A stretch of DNA of 64,000 nt from Numida meleagris (GCF_002078875.1 NC_034410.1:96525292-96589291), one strand, 5' to 3'; counted from the first letter of the stretch, positions 1 through 16,614 are shown. The notes: generated by a model not told the origin, from the sequence alone. Program-made: numbers and translations.

Positions 1-1547
1 CACCTACTACAAAGGAAAGAGGAACTGATGCCTCTGATCCAGTGCATTTGCATACACGGTGCTTGTTTGGGATAAGTCAGATCTATTAAAATAAATAAAC
101 AGATCTTGAGAGATTTGGAAGAGGACTTTCTTATCAACAGTCACAACAATTTCCTCTTCATTATTGTGCACATGGAAAAAAAAGAACAAAGTATTTTTCT
201 CTTTATACTCAGTAGAAGTCAGATTGACAGTTTAAAAAATTGCTTTTAATATTCCAAAGCAATTTGTACATGCTAATTTTAAAGATACAAATAATCCAAA
301 TAGCAACTTACTGTTGTGCCTGTAAGGGGCAGCTCCAGCTTCTCTGGGATACACGTGTGTTTCTGTAATTGTGTGCATGTTTGTCTTGTGAATTAATAGA
401 GCTGTTTGATTGCTGTGCTTTATTTTCACCCTCATGCATGTATCTGTGGGCCTCCCCGTCCTTTCTCTGTTACAGTCTGTGTTGTTTAGAAATAGAAGAT
501 AACGCAGTGCCAATCAAAGATGATATTCATTTTCAAATGGAAACCATAAAAGGAACAAAAGAACAATTTTTGTCCTAAGTAGCTGAAAAGAAGGTTCAGT
601 TATTTCAGTTTCTGTTATTCACATTTTATGCTGAATGGAAAAAATATATATATAAGTGTTACTGCTTTTTTCTCTGGCCTTCCCTCACAACTTGAGCAAA
701 ACTGTTCAACAAGTTAGTTCTTGGTAGCTTCTTTTTATATATTTTTTTCATGGCCAGAGGATTTATAAATACTTTGGATCAATTCCATGCTTAATGTAAT
801 CATACAGGTCAACAAACTGTTGATCTGAGTGAGTGCTGTGAGCAGGATTTGGCCCCGTTAGATCCCCTTGATATATGTAAGTATCACTGTCCTCATTTTT
901 CAACTGAAAAAACAGTAGCAGAAGCGTTCATGAATGACTCATGTGAGGCACCAAAGGGAGCCATTGTCAAAATGAGGATGAAATTTGAGGAATTCCCGAG
1001 GGCTGGTTTTGGGACTGTGCAGAGATAGTAAATCCACTCATTTTACACTGTGAAAAGGAAAAAAATCACCTACAGTATAAAGAATGTACAAACACAAGTA
1101 CCTGGACTAAAATACTACAGTATTTTTTCATGCTTTAGTTAGTCGATTGCAGCTCTTTCTCTTAAAAGTTTACATTACTCTGCATCATGTCTTCAAAATG
1201 ATAAAGCAGACATATAAAATGGAATGAAAAGACTCAGGTGAAGGAGCCCACAGCCCTTGCACAGCAAGGTATTAATTCCCAGAGTTCAGAGGATGAATTT
1301 TTGTGGGTTCTAATGAAACTTGGTTCACCCACAAATGTTTTCACATTTGGTTTTATGCTAGTGAAAATAGCACATGAAAACTCAGCAGATCCACAGGAGA
1401 GGTGTTTGATTTGGGATTCAAAATATTTGCTTACCCCTGCAGGTCTGAATGCGTTCACTCAAAATATGTAGTCCTGCTTATGGCTTATTCTATGGCTTAC
1501 TTTTAGAACATGAAGAACTTTGAAATAAATGAGTTTGTTCCTTCCAG
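1..1547 (+). other. PIEZO2: PIEZO2 intron (3' part of the intron before the first visible exon)
   Basis: This is AT-rich non-coding sequence with no exon I could recognise. It ends in the pyrimidine-rich acceptor tract gtttgttccttccag. The short open frames here lack flanking splice sites or known protein similarity. Confidence 0.7.
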
Positions 1548-1659
1548 TTTGTTTATCAGGCCTGGATTACTGATCCTAAAACTGCACTACGACAGAGGCG
1601 CAAAGAAAAGAAAAGTTTTCAAAAAGAGGAGAAGCGAAGGCGTAAAGTATATGGGGATG
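1548..1659 (+). CDS. PIEZO2: PIEZO2 exon A (window exon 1): basic cytosolic linker
   Basis: This exon encodes about 37 residues (fragment residues 1-37) containing AWITDPKTALRQRRKEKK followed by KSFQKEEKRRRKVYGDG. It is a strongly basic, helix-prone cytosolic segment. The donor is GTACGT and the exon leaves one base of a split Gly codon. The start is set by the acceptor at 1547; a second AG at 1558-1559, also in frame, would shorten the exon by 12 nt. The motif matches my recollection of the PIEZO2 linker before the beam-latch region, but the exact structural element is not assigned. Confidence 0.9.
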
Positions 1660-2592
1660 GTACGTACACTTCTATGTCTTAAGAAGTGTAACCACATGTT
1701 AGTTATACTGCCTGTTGTTCATGGTAGTGAAAGGCAGCTGATTTTGAGAGGACAAATGAGCTCTCCATTCTAGCTAGGAACTGGAAAAGAACCTTCTGCT
1801 GTAATGTACCTTTACTGGTCTGTAGCCATTACTTCATAGAGAAATGCATGAACTTTTGGCTGGCTGGCTGGCTGGCTCTCCTTGCCCCAGCCCATGGCAA
1901 GGCCGGTCAAGCTACATCCTTTTCCTCTACACAGTATGCTTTAGGTGAGATAAAGGACAGGAGAGGGATGCATGTGATTGCCATGGAAGACACAGTAAGG
2001 AACCCGAATATACAGACACCCCTAAATTCACAGATGAATTCAGCAGATATCAAAAGGAACACATGCAGGTGTTGATAGCTTTTTACTGGCACTTAAAAAT
2101 CATTTGTGCCTCTGAAAAAGATCAGCTGATAAGTGATTCATATCTCTTCAATGTTTACTCCTTTTTAAACAAGGAAAGAAAATAATTCAGAATTTTAGAG
2201 ATGGAAAGAGGAGGGCTCATTCAGGCTGAATAAGATGGACTGTTCCTCCATTTGTCATCTTCACCTGTCAAAAAGCTTTATAACTTGACAGCTGTTGATG
2301 AAGCTGCAGTTCTGGGTTAGTATGTAGCAGACGTTTTTGCTCAGCAGAGAGCATAGTAAGAAAACGATACTGGAAATTACAAGAGAGGTGTGGTCATCTG
2401 TGAGCACCTTCACTGATAGGGTAGTCCCCTTAACTGAGTCATTAAAAAATGGAAATCTGCTTTCTCTCACACTGATAGGTAAGGTACAAGTCACTTCTAC
2501 TTAGTAACAGGAGCACTTTCTAGCTTGAATGGGGTCTACACCTGAACTTCAGTAGATGTAACATTCATTGTTCCACTCACTGCTTTCAGCAG
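1660..2592 (+). other. PIEZO2: PIEZO2 intron 1
   Basis: This GT-AG intron (GTACGT donor) contains a (GGCT)5 microsatellite and otherwise unique sequence. Its acceptor end reads ttcagcag, a tandem NAGNAG acceptor. Confidence 0.9.
1858..1877 (+). repeat. (GGCT)5 tetranucleotide microsatellite
   Basis: There are five perfect tandem copies of GGCT in a PIEZO2 intron. This is visible directly. Confidence 0.95.
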
Positions 2593-2658
2593 GAAGTACT
2601 GATGCAGACTGCGAAGACAGTGAAGAAGAACCTGTCAAGAAGAAGTCTGATGGCCCAG
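2593..2658 (+). CDS. PIEZO2: PIEZO2 exon B (window exon 2): acidic then Lys-rich linker
   Basis: The 66-nt exon completes the split Gly codon and encodes STDADCEDSEEEPVKKKSDGP (residues 39-59), an acidic run followed by KKK, typical of the disordered intracellular linker in PIEZO2. It ends after one base of the next codon (donor GTATGA). The acceptor is a NAGNAG: use of the upstream AG would start the exon at 2590 and add one Ala in frame. The short length and 3n size mean that skipping would also keep the frame. Confidence 0.92.
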
Positions 2659-5600
2659 GTATGAAGACAGAAAAAAGTTTTCTTTGCTGTTACAGTGCGG
2701 TTGTGAGTGGTGGGGTAAGCAGCGTATCACAAAGACATCACTGCAGAGATCCCAGGCTAGCGTAAATCCTGGCAAAATCCATTCTGATCTGTACTGGAAG
2801 AACTAACAGCTTTCAGATTTCCTATTGCCAGATTTCCAAGTCCTGAGCATAGGATCTTACTCCTGGAATATAAATTACTGCACTTATCCATTCTACATTT
2901 TAATTAATACACCTGCTGTTTCAAACATGATCATTTGCAATACGTTTTCATTACAGACATCTTATCCCCAAGCTTAGCTTCAAATCCTGATTCCATTAGA
3001 ATCAGAATCATCAAGGTTGGAAAAGACCTCCAAGATCATCCACTCCAACCGTCCACATATCACCAGTATTTTCCACTAAACCATGTCCCTCAGTACAAAA
3101 CCTAAGCATTTCTTGAATACCTCCAGTGATGGTGATTTGACCACCTCCCTGAGCATTCAGTTGTGTGTTGCCATCTCCATTGATTTTGATTATCTGAAAT
3201 TTTGTTATTGGCACACTGACTTTGTAGTTTTTCTGTGTATTTTAGCAATGATAAGATAATACTTTAACGAGGCACAAATAGCTCCTCTAAAACAGTGGGA
3301 TTTTCCCAGTCTTACCCCTTCTCAGACTTAAGGATGCTCCACATAGCAGAAGAAATAGCAGCAGCTTTGCAGGATCTTGCCCATATTGACAGCTTTCTTA
3401 CAATGAAGTGCAATGGATCATAAGTCAAAGCTTGGCTCTTTGTTTTCAACTGCCGTAAAAGAAGAAAAGACGCTCTCTTTGATTCAAAAGGTGTTTTTCT
3501 CTGTTTGGAATTGCTTCCCAGAGTCCCAGTTAGAATTGTATCTCTGAGTGAGCCACATCGTGTAAGGTTAGATGAAAATGAAATATCATTTCTTACGGGG
3601 TTTTCTGATGGTGTTTTGAGGGCTTTATTATTTGTTACTTTCTTCTGGTCACCCGTGTTAAAGCATGAAATTGAATCACTTGAATGCATCTCAAGGGAAG
3701 CACAGTTGGTGCTAGAAAGGAGTTAGGGAAAGGAAATGAGGTTAGTAATTAATTTATCTTGGAAGTAGTCTATTTAATGTGCATTAACCATTCCTAGGTA
3801 ATATGTAGTAAAGAAGACAGTTGAAAAAATTAGGAAGTAATTGTTATGAAACATTAGTGTCTTTATTAACCTTGGATCAAATCCTGCCTCACACTCTTAG
3901 GCAGAGAAACCATCTCTGCTTTTGACCCTTTAAGTTAAAATAACAATCTCTGCAAAAAATAAACATTTGTTTCCCTTTTTGAAGAGGTCTAGATGCAATC
4001 GATCCCTGAAAGATTATTTTTAAAAAGTTTCAGAGAACAGCAAAGCTGCCAGAACAGCATCATTAAAAATGTATATTAAATCACCTCCATCCCAGAGAGA
4101 AAAATAACCTTTCAGCTTAGACTGGAAATGCTTGGCCAAGCACTGTTATGAGACTATGGCACACCAGTGGTGATCAACTGTAAAGATAATTTTAACCCAA
4201 GAGCTGTGATCCTCCTGAAGTCAGTAGCAGAAATTATATACTAGAGAGGAAGAGTGTGGGTTAAAAAAGGCAATTTTTATGTTGTATGTTTCTGTGCATG
4301 AGTGCTACATTTTATTTGAAGTTATTTGTAATATTACAACTGGAATTCAAAGAAAGTGAATGCTTCTAGAAGCAGAAACAGCTTCACTTCTAATTTATGA
4401 TGAAAAGATTTTCTTAGCTTCAAGATATGTATGTTAAACTCCATGTGAATAAAATTTAATTAGATAAATCATAAGATCTTCCTAATTCTAAATGATATAG
4501 ATAAGGCCTCAAAAAACCCTGCAAAATGTTATTAAAATAATGGTATGGCCATAAAGACTCCTCTATTCAGGGATACTGGGCTGGTTAGATGACATTGCTC
4601 ATGTAAACAGGATGTGCTGCCATTTCAGCAGGTGGTACTGGAATGTACTGCTATTGTATTGTCAACACATATGTTCACACAACACAGCCTGAACACATAG
4701 AGATAGGTGCTTGTTCCTCCATAGGAAATCTTTTACAGTATTAGCCTGGCATTCTTTGTAAGGAGTGATTGTGCTCTCTACAGTGTTTTGCTTGCCATCT
4801 TGTGGTACAGTTAAGAATTGAGATTGTTAAAATCATTGTGCTTTGGTGCTTCTGTCAGCTCCTTAATATCTGCTTTGAGCATTTTGTTCCTGCATGGCAG
4901 ATTATTTGCAGTTTTCTATTATCTCTTTGTCCAGTTACTCTAAAAGCTACCTATATGCCTAGTGCTCTGGGATTTCAAACCAAGGAGTGGCAAGTAGTTC
5001 TGGAACATTTAGTGGATTGGAAAGATCATTTTCAACATTTGTGTAACACTGTGTAAAAACTGGAGTGTGGTGCGTATGCTTGGAAATGAGAGAAAAATAA
5101 GCTGAAACTGCTGCTTTGTAGGTCCAGTCACTAATGTTATAGGAATTACTGAAATGAAAATTTAACTTGAGTTTAGTGCCTTGAGCGAAAGAAAACTACT
5201 CTTGCTGGTATAAACATAGAAGCACTGCTCATGGGAAAGTGTACTTTTTGGCAAAATGGTGCAAGAGTAATGTTTTGTAAATGCTTTATATGATTACTGC
5301 TGGTTGAACTAGTTGATCTGAGATTGCTGATGCCATGATACAATCTATTTAAATACAGAGAAGCTTTAGAAACAGTAAATATGAAGAGGTGTGTTCAGGT
5401 GGTTGGAGAGAGTCAAAGACTATTTAAGCAGGTTGGACTTTCAAACTGAGCTAAGCATGGTTCAATCACAAAAGTCAAGTTCCGGGCATGGAGAAAAAGC
5501 ACATGAATAAATAGTCAAGGGCTGGCAAAACAGCTATTAAGATCAGTGGAACTGGGGATGTTGAACAGCTCTCAGGAGATGCCCAAATCTTTGGGTTTCA

Positions 5601-5903
5601 CTTTTGCAGACCTGTGCATATGGTGTCCAAGATCGGGGGCTACTCATATGACTAAAGATTGCGGGATCATGAAGTTATGGGATGGAAAAGGGATTCCAGA
5701 TGATAAGCTTAGACATGCAGGCAGGAAAATGGCCCAGACAGCCAAAAGGCCTCCAGCCATCTTCAGAGATTCCTTACTATGACAAGGTCTCGCAACTTGG
5801 ACTATTATTAGACTATAAAGGAAAATTGAAACTAACTCCAAGCAGAAATACAGCAAAAGACATTTGCATTCATTAACTTTCTTTTGCTTTCTCTCCCCCT
5901 TAG
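2659..5903 (+). other. PIEZO2: PIEZO2 intron 2
   Basis: This 3.2-kb intron holds one antisense CR1 fragment near its 5' end and otherwise unique AT-rich DNA. A 78-codon open frame near 5546 has no splice context or similarity I recognise. The acceptor tract is ctctcccccttag. Confidence 0.9.
3001..3160 (-). mobile_element. CR1 LINE fragment, 3' end, antisense to PIEZO2
   Basis: The + strand reads as reverse-complement CR1: agaatcatcaaggttggaaa, then a 'ccactccaaccgtccaca' block, 'aaaccatgtccctcagtaca' and 'cttgaatacctccagtgatgg'. It resembles the fragments at 13771 and 61801 and belongs to the same CR1 group by eye. It is severely 5'-truncated and diverged. Confidence 0.85.
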
Positions 5904-6070
5904 ATAACATCATCAAGAGGATATTTAATATTTTGAAGTTCACTTGGGTCCTTTTCCTGGCAACACTAGACAGTTTTACAGCTTGGCTTAATTCCATCTC
6001 AAGAGAACACATCGATATCTCTACCGTGCTGAGAATCGAGCGTTGTATGCTGACCAGGGAGATTAAGAAG
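5904..6070 (+). CDS. PIEZO2: PIEZO2 exon C (window exon 3): hydrophobic helix and amphipathic segment before the latch
   Basis: The exon encodes residues 60-115, starting DNIIKRIFNILKFTWVLFLA and ending VLRIERCMLTREIKK. A hydrophobic stretch (FTWVLFLATLDSFTAWL) is followed by SISREHIDISTVLRIER, closely matching mammalian PIEZO2. The acceptor completes a GAT codon and the exon ends in phase 0 at donor GTAACG. In PIEZO structures this region lies in the long intracellular segment between the seventh and eighth membrane units; the exact placement is from family knowledge, not from this sequence. Confidence 0.97.
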
Positions 6071-10077
<4,007 letters not shown>

Positions 10078-10253
10078 GGAAACGTTCCTACCCGGGAGAG
10101 CATCCATATGTATTACCAGAACCATATGATGAAACTTTCTAAGGAGTCAGGACTGGACTCAATTGATAAAAATCCTGGGCAAGTTTCTGGTTTGCAAACA
10201 TCTGAAAGAATGGATAGTTTAGATTCAGCAGCTTCTCGTGACAGTATCTCCAG
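10078..10253 (+). CDS. PIEZO2: PIEZO2 exon D (window exon 4): latch-region linker
   Basis: The exon encodes residues 116-173, beginning GNVPTRESIHMYYQNHMMKL and ending MDSLDSAASRDSIS plus two bases of a Ser/Arg codon. The first 35 residues are close to mammalian PIEZO2; the rest is Ser/Asp-rich and probably flexible. The donor GTATTC is weak, which fits regulated choice of the following 168-nt exon. If the donor is not used, the frame runs on to a stop at 10315-10317. Confidence 0.96.
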
Positions 10254-13200
10254 GTATTCAACTAATTCTGTTTTTTCAGAAATTGAGGGATTGTGCAGTA
10301 GATGTAATTTTAGATAATGTTTTAGTATCGTAAACTTTTCAATCAATGTTGAACACTCCTTTTGATTGATCCACACCATTTTAATAATGAAATTTCTTCT
10401 GTGTGTTCTGTGTTCATTTACACGGGTGCACTCAATTGTAAGCAGATGACTTAACTCCTTTTCCACTGTACCATTGCTTTCTTTGATGTTCATACTCTCC
10501 AATCCCATAAAATTAGGAGTCACTGACAGGTCTTCTGATCTTGTAAAAAATAATGGAAAATAAGAGACTGCTGAGTATGATTATGGAACATTGTATTAGG
10601 AATTCAGACCTGGAGTTTGGGAACTGTCATTCGTTATGAATATTTTGCCTTTGAGAAATAGAATATTTTCTGTTACACAGAAGGTAAAAAAGAAAAAAAG
10701 GCTTTGGATTGAAAGAGATTTGAGGTTTGAGGGAACAAAATCCTGTTCTCACACCCACAGGCCATCTGAGGAGCCTAATTTCCTGACTATTATGACTACA
10801 GTCCAGCAGAGCAACACAGTTTGTGCATCAAACAAACATACTTGTTTATGAAAGCCACCTTTCTCATTCTTTTCTGAAGATGGATACTATCTAGTCCCTT
10901 TCCCAAACTACTGAGTGCTCCTGCTGCTCCATGCACACAGAGGCACACATGTTCATTTCCTTCCCTTACAGAGGTAGCCTGTTCCCACTGTGTCCCTGGT
11001 GTTCTTGACTCTTAAGAGACCACAGAAATTGTGCAACAGCATCTTGAGGGGTAGAAAGGAAGGCTTTTGAAATGAAGCCATTTCATAACCCATTGCATTC
11101 TGCTCTGTCCTGTCCTTCTCTGAAGAGTAGCAGTGTCACAATTTCTTTGATATACCCTACAAACTCAGTAGCTTCTGTGTACAGTTATGTATGCTTAGCT
11201 TTCACTAATGACATATGGGTACATGTTAGCAGACTAAAAATAATGAGGGCTTGCATTCCTTTCTGATGTTATTGAAAAGCAAGTGTAAGAGAGTGCCTGT
11301 GAGTACTGTGCTTCAACAAAATATTCACAAATTGCTCCCCATGGTACGCACTGGCCTTTGAGAGGTTCACTCCAGTAAAAACATCAAATCCTAGCAAATC
11401 TTTTTTGGTGGCTAGCTACCCAACCAAGCAACACCTTTGTGTTTTGTCTCAAAGTTTTATTGGATTCAAATTACATGAGAAAAATGTAAAGCCAAATTCT
11501 ATTACCAGCTCACTTGGAGTCAGTTGGATATCTGGAGGGCAGAATTTAACTCCACAAACTTAAGAAAGGAATACTAATAGCAGTCCTGCTTTCATTAAAT
11601 AGGTTTTGGTCACACCATTTTCTATAGATAGAAGAAGCTAGCATTACTCTATGGCAATGCTAGCAAGAAATTTAACAAGAAGCAAAGCCAACTCCAAAAT
11701 AAATTGTAATCAAGAAAGGCAAATCTTGCGATTTTTATGTGTAAATTCAGTGAAATGGTATCCAGTGTTGAGATCCAATTACTTTTTTTTTTCAGAATGA
11801 TCACTTGTCACCTTGCTTTGAGCATGCTTCCAAATTTCAAACTCGGAGAATTCAGTGATTCTGTGGAGCTGCTATGCAATAGGAAAAGTTATATCAAATA
11901 TAAAATGTTTCATTTAAAACAAGTTCACGAATGTTGCAAACTTGTTACTGTCATTTCTATTTTCCCAGGAGCTGTCACAGAAACTGTTAACATGGGAATA
12001 GCAAAAGAAGTGTTGTGACTGATTTATCTTGAATTCTCGTTCTGGTTATATTCTTGCACTGTCAGTATTTGCAAATTGTACACATCTGCTATAATATTAA
12101 TGACTAGTAACTAGAGGAAGCAAAAAAATTGGTCTGTTGATTAAATGATAGTGCCATCTGTTTATTAAGGCACCCTTGCATGTTCCTTCCTGGAATTACA
12201 AGAGAGTTGATGAGCTTGTTTAGAAATGTGAAGTGTTTTAAACTTCATAGGAGTTTATCAAGTGAATGATCTTTTTTAATTGCCCAAACAATAGAAGAGG
12301 ATGTTTTACATTTCAAAGTAATTGTTTCCACTAAAGCATCCCTGTGATCATTGATCTAGGATTGCAATGGAAAACCTTTAGGAAGAGGTAGAGGGTTTCT
12401 AACCACTATTCTGGTTATCCATTGGTTGCTCTACACAAGATTCTGCTGTAGATACTAGATTTATGAGTAAGGTGGGCAAGTTTGGAAATATAACAACTTC
12501 AGAAGCAGAGAAGCTATTCTATTATAATAATACATGTTCTTTATGACTGGAATTACTGTAGGTATGCATTCAGTGGTCTGAACAGTGGGTTTCCAACAGA
12601 TAATTCACAGAGAGAACAATTCATCTGATCAGTTTCAGGAGCAGCTGTAAATTTCTTGTGAAGTTCCAGATCCTTCTAAGTCTTATTGAGAGATGCTGTT
12701 CTTATACTATCTATATCTCTAAAAGGACTTTTGCAGAGTATCCTTTGTGGGATTTTCTCTTAAACGAGGGGGCATTTAGCAATTTATCTACAGTCCTTTT
12801 ACTGTATAGTAGCTGGAGATTTTCTGAAGTATTCATAATGGGATTGTTTGATTTCTCTTTGTGTATAAATATTCTCATGTGTCTTAAAGACAAAGTGCAA
12901 TGTTCATATGGGACAGGAGAAGAAGCTACTGATGTTATTTCTTAACAAGCTTTGATGAGCACCACCAGAAGAGACTGAGAACTAGCTTGGTAGAGCCTTG
13001 ACTGATGAACTGCTTCTTAGGTTAAATAGCTTGTAGATTTCATGACCTACAGTTATGAAATAGAAGGTAGAGGCAGAGCCAAGGTCAGATTTCAGGACAT
13101 CTGGAGTTTTATAGTTGGCTCAGTTTGTATTCATTTCTATTCCTTCACAAATAAACTTCTGCATTTGTCAGCTCTAGATGTGCGTAGGCCCTTAAAGGAG

Positions 13201-13600
13201 CCTAAAGGTGGGACCCCTTGTCCCTCTTGTACTGATGTGGCTTTTTGTCTGTGCTTCCCTCAACTCATGAGAAAGCAGGGCATGGAGGAGAGGGTACTGG
13301 AGAAGTAAGATTTGCCTTGGGAGGCAGGGGAAATGATGACTGGAGAGTCTCAATTTGGGTCTGGATCTAGACCTGACTTAGAAACATGTGTGAAAAGAGA
13401 TGTTTGGGTCCTTTGCTGGCAGGTGTAGGAAGCATACTAGCTCATAAAGGTAATGCCAGTCAGTAACTACCATATGGAATAAGAAAGAAAAAGTTCTAAG
13501 TATCTCTTAACTACTAAACTCTCTAGAAAGGGTAAATTTGTTTAACAGAAGGGAAGTCATAAAGTAAATTTCCCATTGACACAGAATAAAAACATCTCTG

Positions 13601-13614
13601 ATATATATATATAT
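13601..13614 (+). repeat. (AT)7 dinucleotide tract
   Basis: Seven perfect AT repeats lie in intron 4, directly visible. Confidence 0.9.
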
Positions 13615-13770
13615 CCCCATTTGAAATGGATACCTAATAAACTTTATATAAAATGCTTGAGCTCTGTCAGGTCTTTTAGTGAACCTTCAATTTTAAATAC
13701 CTATTTGTTAAATGATTTCAAGAACCTAAGGATTTTCATGAATTTGAAAAGTCACTCAGGAAGATCACTT

Positions 13771-14096
13771 CCTACAGCTACCTGAAGGGAGATTGTGGCA
13801 AGGTGGGGGTCAGCCTCTTCTACCATGTAGCTAGCACTAGGACTAGTGGGAATGGCCTCAAGTTGCATCAGGGGAGATTCAGTTTGGATGTTAGGAAAAA
13901 CTTCTCCGAAAGAGTGGTCAGGCACTGGAACAGACTGCTCAGGGTGGTGATGGAGTCACTGACCATGGAGGTGTTCAAGAAGTGTTTAGATGTTGTATTG
14001 AGAGACATGGTTTAGTGGGAGCTATTGGTGATAGGTGAACAGTTGGACTGGATGATCCTGGAGGCCTTTTCCAACCTTGGTGATTCTATGATCCTA
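13771..14096 (+). mobile_element. CR1 LINE fragment, 3' end, sense to PIEZO2
   Basis: The fragment begins within the ORF2 tail ('gaagggagattgtggcaagg') and runs through 'ggcctcaagttgcatcaggg', 'agtggtcaggcactggaaca' and 'gacatggtttagtgggagct' to the 3' terminus 'ttggtgattctatgatccta'. This is the standard avian CR1 3' end, with the degenerate ATTCTATG repeat. It is 5'-truncated with interrupted frames. Confidence 0.95.
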
Positions 14097-14580
14097 AGAT
14101 ATGTTTGGATTAAATTTATGTGTCAGTCAGTCACTGAATCATCGTCAGCTCTCCCAAATGTAAATCTCTTCTTTTTTCTGGAGTTCTCATTCGTCCATGT
14201 TCAGAAGCGTGTTCCTAAGGATGTTCATAGAGAGCATGCATATTGTGTTACGAGTGTCATCTCAGACACACCTCCAGACACTCAAGGTTCTATAGCAGCT
14301 GCTCAGTAGATATTTCATCTGATTATTTTATCTTTCATCTAAAACAGCTACCTGAGCCAAATTTTTGAAAGTACTAAATCAGGGCTATTATTTTTTTTTT
14401 ATATATTAGTTTATAAATGTTTTTACTTTTGCTTTTCTGGGACCCAGGTCAGATCTCACTTGTTACAAAGGACAGATGAAATATGTTCCATTGGAAATAT
14501 ATGAATGGGTACAAGCCACTTTGATTTCAATAGCTGCTCTGCTTCAGGTGCTTGGAAAGTTCCAGTTGGACTATGCTTGC

Positions 14581-14626
14581 TTTTAAAATACTTCAACACC
14601 TTAGGAAGAGGTGTTGCTTTTTAAAA
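14581..14626. repeat. Imperfect inverted repeat (46-nt hairpin)
   Basis: TTTTAAAA and CAACACCT on the left arm pair with AGGTGTTG and TTTTAAAA on the right arm, around a 7-nt loop with a small internal bulge. It sits inside intron 4. A role is not evident. Confidence 0.6.
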
Positions 14627-16446
14627 TAATAATCTCAACCTCTGAAAAGTAAAATGACATGTGGATAATATTGTGGCACACAGGCATAAAGGCAGTCTAT
14701 AAAAGTAGATTATCTACCTTCTGCCATCTTCCTGTACTCTAACACTGAAACCTCATTGATAGTACAACCTGTTGGCAACACGTATGTGCATATGTAGTGG
14801 AAAGTTCCCAGTGGCTTTCATTCTTCTTAATCAGGCTTCCAGTATGGATCTCCCATTCCTGTATAAACTGCCCCATCAAAACCCTGTGCCATGCAGACAG
14901 CCCTCCAGGTTTCATCTGGAGTACGCTTGCGTGCCTTTGTGTACTCAACACATAATGAAGTGGTTTGTAAAGGCTCTTGACCAAATGAAATGACAGGACA
15001 GGTGTGCCTCTGCCATTAGTCTTGACTTTAATAATAGGATTTGCAGTACTTTTGGTGTCTTGGTGGTATTTTATGTCCAGTCTAGGAGTAAAATATTCTT
15101 TTGCCTCTGTCCACTCTGTCAAAGACCATTAGGGTATGTAGGGTTAAGAATAAGTGCTTCTTTGCTGCACATACTCAGCCTTTTCCCTCTCCTTGCAACA
15201 ATGGCAAACAGTCACTTTTTGCCAGCAGTTTTCTCTTCATTTCAAGCTAGCAAGACAGAAGTTACAAAAAAAAATGCCATTGTACTTCCCTTGTGACCTC
15301 TCTCCCCATACTTTGTGCTCTGGACACATTCAGTGCTTGCCAGGGAAGCAAATCCCCAGCTGCTGATGCTCAGGTGCACAGATGGAACGAAAAGAAAGAT
15401 GAAAAGTATTATGTAAATGCTGCGCTTTGGGATCCTTTCTTCTCTCATTATTTCTGACATTTATGCAGGTGACTGCATGTGTTAAAACACCAGGTCCCTC
15501 GACTTACATCATAGACATCTGTGTATTTCAAAGGTTTTTACAGGAGAAATAATTATTTTACCTACCATATGTCATTAATGTGTATGCTTCTTTTCTATTG
15601 CTATATTATATGCTTGTATTTAAACATGTACTTTCTTCCTCATAACTCATCCAGTTCTTCTTTCCTCTAGTAACACATAAATGCTCAATGTATGGTGTAT
15701 GTCTCTGGTGTCCCATTGTATTTGATAAATGAAAGGAGATAAGGGTTTATCATATCCTTTCAAGATATACGTCTTTCTGATTTTAAAATAGTTTTTAAGC
15801 CATGTTTGAAATAAATGAGATCTTCTGGAAAGAATCATCATGGCTTACTACTAAATATCAAAATGAAAGCCATCCCATGCAGAGCAGGTTATATTTGGCA
15901 TGCATCTGCTGGCTAAGTAACATATCCGGTTTGGCTCTTCGGTTCGGAAAGAGGATTAGCCAATATCTGACAGCTATTTTTCTATTTGTGGAATATAAGC
16001 TTATTACGTTTTAAGAGCTCTTTTAGGAAATTGGCTTGTACCTGTGTAAAAAAGTTCAGCATAGCATATCATTAATAAAAGAGAATATTTGCAGAGGAGG
16101 TCACTTCCCAAAACACTTGGGGGGAGTTTGGAAACTCTAGGGGAGAAACAGAGAAAAGAAATCTCTGGTAGGATGTTTATATGTAAGTTGGAGCACCCAG
16201 AAGGCACGTAGTATGTCGTGTGAGTTTCACGTGTCTTTTAACAGTAAATTCATGGGTGTTAGCCTTCTATAGCCCCTATATGAATATGACCATTTATGTG
16301 ATGACTATACAAATCCTTATCTTCTCTCTAAACTTTTTGTCTCTGTGTCTGTGTTTTGCTGCATGGCGAGCACATTCATTTACCGAACTGTGTATAGTAA
16401 TATCATTTGTATTTAACACTATCTTTATAACTGTTTGCGCTGCTAG

Positions 16447-16614
16447 CTGCTACACTGAAGCAACCATGCTGTTCTCAAGGCAGTCAACCCTTGATGATTT
16501 AGATGGACCAGACACTGTTCCTAAAACAAGTGAGCGCGCTCGACCTAGGCTTCGTAAAATGCAGAGCATGGATATGTCCTCCTCATCAGCTGACAGTGGC
16601 AGTATAGTGTCAAG
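16447..16614 (+). CDS. PIEZO2: PIEZO2 exon E (window exon 5): symmetric candidate cassette exon
   Basis: The 168-nt exon encodes residues 174-229. It begins with a split Ser (AG|C), then CYTEATMLFSRQSTLDDLDG, a basic ERARPRLRK block and a Ser-rich end (MDMSSSSADSGSIVS). I recall the same segment in long mammalian PIEZO2 isoforms. Both ends split a codon after the second base, so including or skipping it preserves the frame. The donor (GTGCTT) and acceptor are the weakest of the visible exons. Its first 13 residues align without gaps to those of the next exon, suggesting an ancient exon duplication. It lies in the intracellular latch/linker region. Confidence 0.93.

Larger units (their letters stand above)
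10254..16446 (+). other. PIEZO2: PIEZO2 intron 4
   Basis: At 6.2 kb this is the longest complete intron here. It contains a sense-strand CR1 fragment, a short (AT)7 tract and an imperfect hairpin near 14600. The acceptor tract before the next exon (ttataactgtttgcgctgctag) is purine-interrupted and weak. No further exon was recognised. Confidence 0.9.

Noticed and set aside
429..578. Open frame after an acceptor-like 'tttctctgttacag' near 475
   Set aside because: There is no matching donor before the stop, no PIEZO2 similarity that I recognise, and the frame is short.
1234..1471. Overlapping 74- and 77-codon frames on both strands
   Set aside because: No splice context, no known motif; mirrored frames on both strands are typical of chance.
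5546..5782. 78-codon frame just upstream of exon 3
   Set aside because: It is not continuous with exon 3, has no known domain and lies in an intron.
16220..16446. Hydrophobic open frame running into the 5' side of exon 5
   Set aside because: It is intronic read-through; the Met start has no promoter evidence, and exon phase requires the AG at 16445-16446.
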